The notes under the pieces are model-generated. The model worked only from the letters and a program-made list of their open reading frames with translations, ran no database searches and had not been told where the DNA came from. This document shows, piece by piece, positions 6,729-10,375 of a DNA stretch of 10,375 bases. Numbering within the stretch: position 1 is the first letter of the stretch; each line of letters opens with the position of its first letter. The DNA comes from DATCSE01 sp036568605 (GTDB lineage Bacteria; Pseudomonadota; Gammaproteobacteria; Burkholderiales; Burkholderiaceae_C). A program made the translations under genes and the position numbers. The DNA lies in contig DATCSE010000263.1 in NCBI GenBank assembly GCA_036568605.1, positions 1 through 10,375 of the forward strand, written 5' to 3'.

Positions 6729-7316
6729 GTGTCCGAACCTTCGCTCGACGGCCTGATCGACGCGTTGCGGCGCCTGCCCGGCGTCGGCGTGAAATCGGCG
6801 CAGCGCATGGCGTTTCATCTGTTGCAGCACGACCGCGAGGGTGCCGACCGGATCGCCCGCGCGCTGCAGTCGGCGATCGCGAACGTGCGCCATTGCGAGC
6901 GTTGCCACACCTTCACCGAGACGCCGGTCTGCCGCGTCTGCGCCGATGCGTCGCGCGACGCGCGCCAGCTCTGCGTCGTCGAAACGCCGGCCGACCAGGC
7001 AGCGCTCGAGCGCACCGGCAGCTACCGGGGGCTGTACTTCGTGCTGATGGGGCGCCTGAGTCCGCTGGACGGCGTCGGCGCCGATGCGATCGGCGCGCGC
7101 GAGCTGATTGCGCGTGCGACCGACGGCCGCACCGAGGAGGTCATCATCGCGACCAACTTCACCGCCGAAGGCGAGGCCACCGCGCACGTGCTCGGCGAGG
7201 CGCTGCGCGCACGCGGGTTGCGCGTCACGCGGCTGGCGCGCGGCGTGCCGATCGGCAGCGAGCTGGAGTATGTGGACCTGGGGACGATCGCGCACGCGCT
7301 CAGCGAGCGGCGCTGA
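6729..7316 (+). CDS. recR: Recombination mediator protein RecR
   Basis: A 195-residue RecR, the partner of RecO (and RecF) that loads RecA on SSB-coated single-stranded DNA at gaps. In order: an N-terminal helix-hairpin-helix (LRRLPGVGVKSAQRMAFHLL, 13-32), a four-cysteine zinc finger (C56, C59, C68, C71), then a Toprim domain from about 80 (VVETPADQAALE through VIIATNFTAEGEAT) and a C-terminal segment with ARGVPIGSELEYVD that completes the clamp-like ring. The start is a GTG at 6729, giving the normal family length; CGGAG lies 4 bases upstream, a tight spacing. It is the last gene of the dnaX operon and is followed by a REP-like palindrome. Confidence 0.97.
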   Translation: MSEPSLDGLIDALRRLPGVGVKSAQRMAFHLLQHDREGADRIARALQSAIANVRHCERCHTFTETPVCRVCADASRDARQLCVVETPADQAALERTGSYRGLYFVLMGRLSPLDGVGADAIGARELIARATDGRTEEVIIATNFTAEGEATAHVLGEALRARGLRVTRLARGVPIGSELEYVDLGTIAHALSERR

Positions 7317-7355
7317 GCCCGCGCCGCGACTCCAAGTTTGGGGCTGGGCGTGTCC

Positions 7356-7426
7356 CCGTTCGCGCTGAGCCTGTCGAAGCGCTGGTGCCGCATCCACAGG
7401 CCCTTCGACAAGCTCAGGGCGAACGG
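7356..7426. repeat. REP-like imperfect palindrome between recR and mltD
   Basis: Left arm 7356-7379 (starting CCGTTCGCGCTGAGCC and ending TGTCGAAG) and right arm 7403-7426 (CTTCGACAAGCTCAGG then GCGAACGG) are inverted copies matching at 22 of 24 positions, with a 23-nt loop. The right arm has the wording of a palindromic repeat I know from many GC-rich proteobacterial genomes, recognisable when translated as FDKLRANG or PFALSLSK. It fills the gap between the convergent recR and mltD genes, the usual place for REP elements. It could end or stabilise both transcripts. No transposase gene is nearby. Confidence 0.8.
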
Positions 7427-7441
7427 AAACGGATGGGGCGC

Positions 7442-9100
7442 TCAGTTGTTCGCGATCCGCACGCGCGTCTTCGCGTTGTGCGTGCTCTTCGCGGCAGCCT
7501 TGCGGGTGCTCTTTGCCGCCACCGGCTTGACCGACGTCTTGCCGCTCGCGACCCGCGTGCCCGGCGCAGCCTGGCGCTTGCTGCCGCCCTTGCCCGCGAC
7601 GTAGACCACGACCGACTGCCCCGGCTTGAACGAGGCTGACGGCGCGACGCCGTTCCACTGCGCGAGCTGCGCCGCGCTGACGCGGTAGCGCTTCGCGAGC
7701 GACGCGACCGTGTCGCGTTTGCCGGCGCGCACCGCGGTGCGGCGCAGCGCCGGCGCATCGGGCGCGAGCGCCATCGTCGCGTTGTCGGCGACTTCGCTGG
7801 AGACGTCGGTCAGGCGGTGCTCGCCGCGCGGCACCACCAGGGTCGAGCCGGCCTTCACGAGCATGCGCGGCGGAATGCGGTTGACCTCGCGCAGCTGCGC
7901 TTCGCTCATCCCGACCTGCTTCGCGACGTCGCCCGGACGCATCGTCTTCGGCGCGGTCCACGCGGTCCAGCTCGCGAGCCGGCCACGATATAGCGGCAGC
8001 TCGCGCACGAACTGGTTCGCGTTGTCGTACGGCAGCAGCACCCGCGGCGTGCCGGCCGCGAGGATCACCGGCTTGTTCATCTGCGGGTTCAGAAACTGGA
8101 ACTCGTCGAGCGGCATGCCGGCGAGCTTGACCGCCAACGCGACATCCATGTCGCGCTCGATCGGCACGCTGAGGAAGTACGGGTGGTTCGCGAGCGGCGG
8201 CAGCGTGAGGCCGAAGTCGGCCGGCCGCGCGATGATGTTCTTCACGGCCTGCAGCTTCGGGATGTAGTAGGCCGTCTCGTTCGGCATCTTCAGGCTCGCG
8301 TAGTCGGTCGGCAGGCCGAGCCGCTGGTTGCGCGCGATCGCGCGCTGTACGCTGCCTTCGCCCCAGTTGTAGGCGGCCAGCGCGAGCTGCCAGTCGCCGA
8401 ACATCGCGTACAGGCGCTGCAGGTGGTCGAGCGCAGCGCGGGTCGACTCGAGCACGTCGCGGCGGTCGTCGCGGAAGACGTTCTGCTTCAGGTCGTAGTC
8501 CTTGCCGGTCGACGGGATGAACTGCCACATGCCCGACGCGCGCGCGGTCGACAGCGCCTGCGGGTTGTAGGCGCTCTCGATGAACGGCAGCAGCGCGAGC
8601 TCGGTCGGCATGCCGCGATGGTCCAGCTCCTCGACGATGTGATAGAGGTAGCGGCCGCCGCGCTCGGTCATGCGCTGCACGTAGTCGGGGCGGGTCGCAT
8701 ACCACTGCTCCGCCTTGCGGACCAGCTCGGTGTCGAGCTCCGGCATCGCGAAGCCGCGGCGCACGCGCTCCCACAGGTCTTGACGTGCGGCGCGGTCGTC
8801 GAGGTCGAGGCGGACCTCGGGCCGCAGCGGGTCTTCCGGCACCGGCGCGGTCGCGACTTCGCTGTCGGCCGCCGATGCGGCCGATGCCGGTGCCGCGGCC
8901 GCAACCGCGCTCGCGGCATCAGCCGGCGGGGCGACGATCGTGGTCGAAGCGGATGACGAATCGGAGGCGGAAGAAGGAGGTGTCGTCGGCGTCGCGCAGC
9001 CTGCGATCAGCAGCGCGGGCAGCAGCAGGGTGGGGAGCAGCGATGTCAGGCGGGTGGTCATCGCACGGCTCGGCCGGGCCTGCGGCAGTGGGGTCGTCAT
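7442..9100 (-). CDS. mltD: Membrane-bound lytic murein transglycosylase D (lipoprotein, LysM repeats)
   Basis: A 552-residue lytic transglycosylase that cleaves the MurNAc-GlcNAc bond of peptidoglycan to leave 1,6-anhydroMurNAc. A lipoprotein signal with lipobox IAGC (Cys35) predicts an outer-membrane anchor. A low-complexity Ala/Ser/Pro linker follows (about 37-88). The catalytic SLT domain has FIESAYNP with the presumed catalytic E175, then GMWQFIPSTG (190-199) and AYNWGEGSVQRAI (243-255). Two LysM-like peptidoglycan-binding segments follow: a weak one at about 380-424 and a clearer one at about 455-501. The tail is basic and Ala/Lys-rich. The ATG at 9098-9100 overlaps the gloB stop as ATGA, favouring translational coupling. 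An in-frame ATG at 9059-9061 would give a more normal 22-residue signal peptide and remains a real alternative. Confidence 0.93.
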   Translation of the reverse strand: MTTPLPQARPSRAMTTRLTSLLPTLLLPALLIAGCATPTTPPSSASDSSSASTTIVAPPADAASAVAAAAPASAASAADSEVATAPVPEDPLRPEVRLDLDDRAARQDLWERVRRGFAMPELDTELVRKAEQWYATRPDYVQRMTERGGRYLYHIVEELDHRGMPTELALLPFIESAYNPQALSTARASGMWQFIPSTGKDYDLKQNVFRDDRRDVLESTRAALDHLQRLYAMFGDWQLALAAYNWGEGSVQRAIARNQRLGLPTDYASLKMPNETAYYIPKLQAVKNIIARPADFGLTLPPLANHPYFLSVPIERDMDVALAVKLAGMPLDEFQFLNPQMNKPVILAAGTPRVLLPYDNANQFVRELPLYRGRLASWTAWTAPKTMRPGDVAKQVGMSEAQLREVNRIPPRMLVKAGSTLVVPRGEHRLTDVSSEVADNATMALAPDAPALRRTAVRAGKRDTVASLAKRYRVSAAQLAQWNGVAPSASFKPGQSVVVYVAGKGGSKRQAAPGTRVASGKTSVKPVAAKSTRKAAAKSTHNAKTRVRIANN

Positions 9101-9867
9101 CGGAAATCGTTCTTCCATTGTCGAAGGGCAGCGAGAACCGCCACGGGTTCGTCCGAAGTCGCACCATGCGCGCGCGCCGCGGCCGCCACAGCGGCAGCAT
9201 CGCAGCGCAAGAATGGATTGACGCGGCGCTCGCGATCGATCGAAGAGGGCAGGGTTGGCAGCGCTTTTTCGCGCTGGGCTTCGCACCAGCGTGCATAGTC
9301 GGCAACGTCGGCATTCGCCGGCTCGACCGCACGCGCGAAGCGCAGGTTGGACAGCGTGTACTCGTGCGCGCAGCAGACGCGCGTGTTGCCCGGCAATGCG
9401 GCCAGGCGCGACAGCGACACATGCATCTGCGCCGGCGTGCCTTCGAACAGCCGCCCGCAGCCGGCGGAGAACAGCGTGTCGCCGCAGAACAGCAGCGGCG
9501 TCGGTTCGGCATCGGCAGCGAAGTACGCGATGTGGCCGCTGGTGTGGCCCGGCACGTCGATGACCTCGAAGCGCTGTCCCAGCACCTCGACCGCGTCGCC
9601 GTCGTCGAGCGCGACATACGGCTGCGGGATGCGTTCGCGGCGCGGCCCGTAGACCGGACCTTGCAGCCGCTCGCGCAGCGCATCGACACCACCGACATGG
9701 TCGGCATGGTGATGCGTCACTAGAATGGCCGACAGCACCAGATGCTGCGCATCCAGCGCGGCGATCACCGGTGCACTGTCCCCCGGATCGACAACGACGG
9801 CATGCCGGCCATCGTGGAACATCCAGATGTAGTTGTCGGTGAAGGCGCTGAGAGCAACGAGGTTCAT
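9097..9867 (-). CDS. gloB: Hydroxyacylglutathione hydrolase (glyoxalase II)
   Basis: A 256-residue metallo-beta-lactamase-fold hydrolase that converts S-lactoylglutathione to lactate and glutathione, the second step of methylglyoxal detoxification in the cytoplasm. Metal ligands are visible: THHHADH (H52, H54, D56, H57), H108 in PGHTSGH, D130 in CGDTLF, and H168 in CAHEYT. Glyoxalase II-specific segments are also present: the N-terminal FTDNYIW, SAGCGRLFEG (134-143), and a C-terminal LPSSIDRERRVNPFLR that belongs to the substrate-binding helical domain. Length is typical. The ATG at 9865-9867 follows a TATAAT box closely, and the gene's end overlaps mltD by 4 bases. The start codon overlaps that of the divergent methyltransferase gene. 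Confidence 0.97.
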   Translation of the reverse strand: MNLVALSAFTDNYIWMFHDGRHAVVVDPGDSAPVIAALDAQHLVLSAILVTHHHADHVGGVDALRERLQGPVYGPRRERIPQPYVALDDGDAVEVLGQRFEVIDVPGHTSGHIAYFAADAEPTPLLFCGDTLFSAGCGRLFEGTPAQMHVSLSRLAALPGNTRVCCAHEYTLSNLRFARAVEPANADVADYARWCEAQREKALPTLPSSIDRERRVNPFLRCDAAAVAAAARAHGATSDEPVAVLAALRQWKNDFR

Positions 9868-10375
9868 GGCAGAACGCGCGATTATAGGTTTGAGCGAGTG
9901 GCTGAAGACGCCGGCAGGTCGTTACCTGCTCGCGTGGGAACAGGCCCATCTGGACACTGCGGTGGCCGATCTCTTTGGTTTCCATGCGTTGCAGCTGGGC
10001 CTGCCCGAGCTCGATGCGCTGCGCATGAACCGCATGCCGCATCGCTGGGTCGCGACCGAGCATGCCGACGCGGCGGCGGGCTCTGCGTCACCGGCACCGG
10101 CGCGCGCGAACGCCGGTGCATCCGACGATGTGCCGCGCGCTGCGGTCGCGCTGCATTGCGACTTCGATGCGCTGCCGTTCGACACGAACAGCCTGGACCT
10201 GGTCGTGCTGCCGCATGCGCTCGAGCTGGCGCGCGACCCGCACCTGGCGCTGCGCGAAGTCGACCGCGTGCTGCGGCCCGAAGGCCGGGTCGTGATCGTC
10301 GGCTTCAACCCCGGCAGTCTCTGGGGGCTGCGCCAGCGCTGGGGCCGGTTGCGGCAGCGGCTGGCGCCGCGCTCG
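9866..10375 (+). CDS. Class I SAM-dependent methyltransferase (3'-truncated by window end)
   Basis: The frame from ATG 9866 stays open to the last base (170 codons, no stop), so the gene continues outside. The protein begins MAERAIIGLSEWLKTPAGRY, then LLAWEQAHLDTAVADLFGFHALQLGLPELD, followed by NSLDLVVLPHALELARDPHLALREVDRVLRPEGRVVIVGFNP split as DLVVLPHALEL (113-123), REVDRVLRPEGRVVIVG and FNP. The latter part is the middle of a Methyltransf_11-type fold (acidic strand, then the LRPGG-like turn). The usual glycine-rich motif I is not evident; LQLGLPE sits where it might be. A gene of this type next to gloB is common in Burkholderiales. Substrate is unknown. GAGG lies only 3 nt before the ATG; a TTG at 9890, after the gloB promoter, is an alternative start. 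Confidence 0.85.
   Translation, partial: MAERAIIGLSEWLKTPAGRYLLAWEQAHLDTAVADLFGFHALQLGLPELDALRMNRMPHRWVATEHADAAAGSASPAPARANAGASDDVPRAAVALHCDFDALPFDTNSLDLVVLPHALELARDPHLALREVDRVLRPEGRVVIVGFNPGSLWGLRQRWGRLRQRLAPRS
9881..9886 (-). promoter_or_regulatory. -10 box of gloB-mltD
   Basis: The minus strand carries a perfect TATAAT, 13 nt before the gloB ATG, so the mRNA leader would be only about 7 nt and holds no Shine-Dalgarno sequence. The hexamer 17 bp upstream (GTCTTC at 9909-9904) is a weak -35 match. If the methyltransferase starts at 9866, this promoter lies inside its coding region. Confidence 0.6.

Noticed and set aside
9117..9140. Second copy of the REP-like repeat (TTGTCGAAGGGCAGCGAGAAC)
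   Set aside because: The match to the 7403-7426 arm is partial, there is no inverted partner nearby, and the bases code for the conserved C-terminus of gloB, so it is probably chance.
9721..9726. TAGAAT hexamer on the plus strand upstream of the methyltransferase
   Set aside because: It lies 140 bases before the ATG, within gloB codons, without a -35 box. It could drive the methyltransferase, but nothing beyond the hexamer supports it.
9101..10063. In-frame extension of MltD upstream through gloB (873-residue reading)
   Set aside because: gloB occupies this stretch in another frame with all metal ligands intact, and the lipobox near residue 35 from the ATG at 9100 marks the true N-terminus.
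1..10375. CRISPR arrays, tRNA genes, insertion sequences, prophage or defence genes
   Set aside because: I looked for regular repeats, tRNA-like cloverleaf ends, transposase or integrase motifs and nuclease or toxin-antitoxin signatures on both strands and found none.

Overview
This is a high-GC, densely coded chromosomal window. Gene content and order (dnaX-ybaB-recR; gloB divergent from a class I methyltransferase gene; lipoprotein MltD; long Ala/Pro linkers) fit a betaproteobacterium, most likely of the order Burkholderiales. The taxon is inferred from gene neighbourhood and protein wording, not from a marker search. I see no phage, plasmid, insertion sequence, CRISPR or defence genes. This is mostly housekeeping DNA.

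Layout. (1) 1-1413, plus strand: the 3' part of a large regulatory protein with a degenerate kinase-like N-terminal part followed by an HDOD domain. (2) 1451-1544, minus strand: the 4.5S signal recognition particle RNA (ffs). (3) 1588-4310, minus strand: a two-gene translationally coupled unit, a divergent PurM-type AIR synthetase followed by a lipoprotein of the phospholipase D / cardiolipin synthase family. (4) 4479-7316, plus strand: the conserved replication/repair operon dnaX-ybaB-recR. (5) 7317-7441: a short convergent gap filled by a REP-like imperfect palindrome of a kind common in proteobacterial genomes. (6) 7442-9867, minus strand: gloB (glyoxalase II) and mltD (lytic transglycosylase), with an ATGA overlap. 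(7) 9866-10375, plus strand: the start of a SAM-dependent methyltransferase gene, running off the window and divergent from gloB with overlapping start codons.

How the parts relate. ffs, dnaX, ybaB and recR form a neighbourhood that recurs in distant bacteria. Here the purM-like/PLD pair, on the opposite strand to dnaX, lies between ffs and dnaX. dnaX encodes the clamp-loader tau subunit, ybaB a small DNA-binding protein, and recR a recombination mediator. gloB and mltD share a transcript without an obvious biochemical link.

No clearly new multi-gene system is visible. The points most worth checking are the altered nucleotide-binding loop of the PurM homologue and its coupling to a PLD lipoprotein, a probable leaderless start for dnaX next to an inverted repeat, the shared CATG start of gloB and the methyltransferase, and the kinase-like remnant fused to HDOD.
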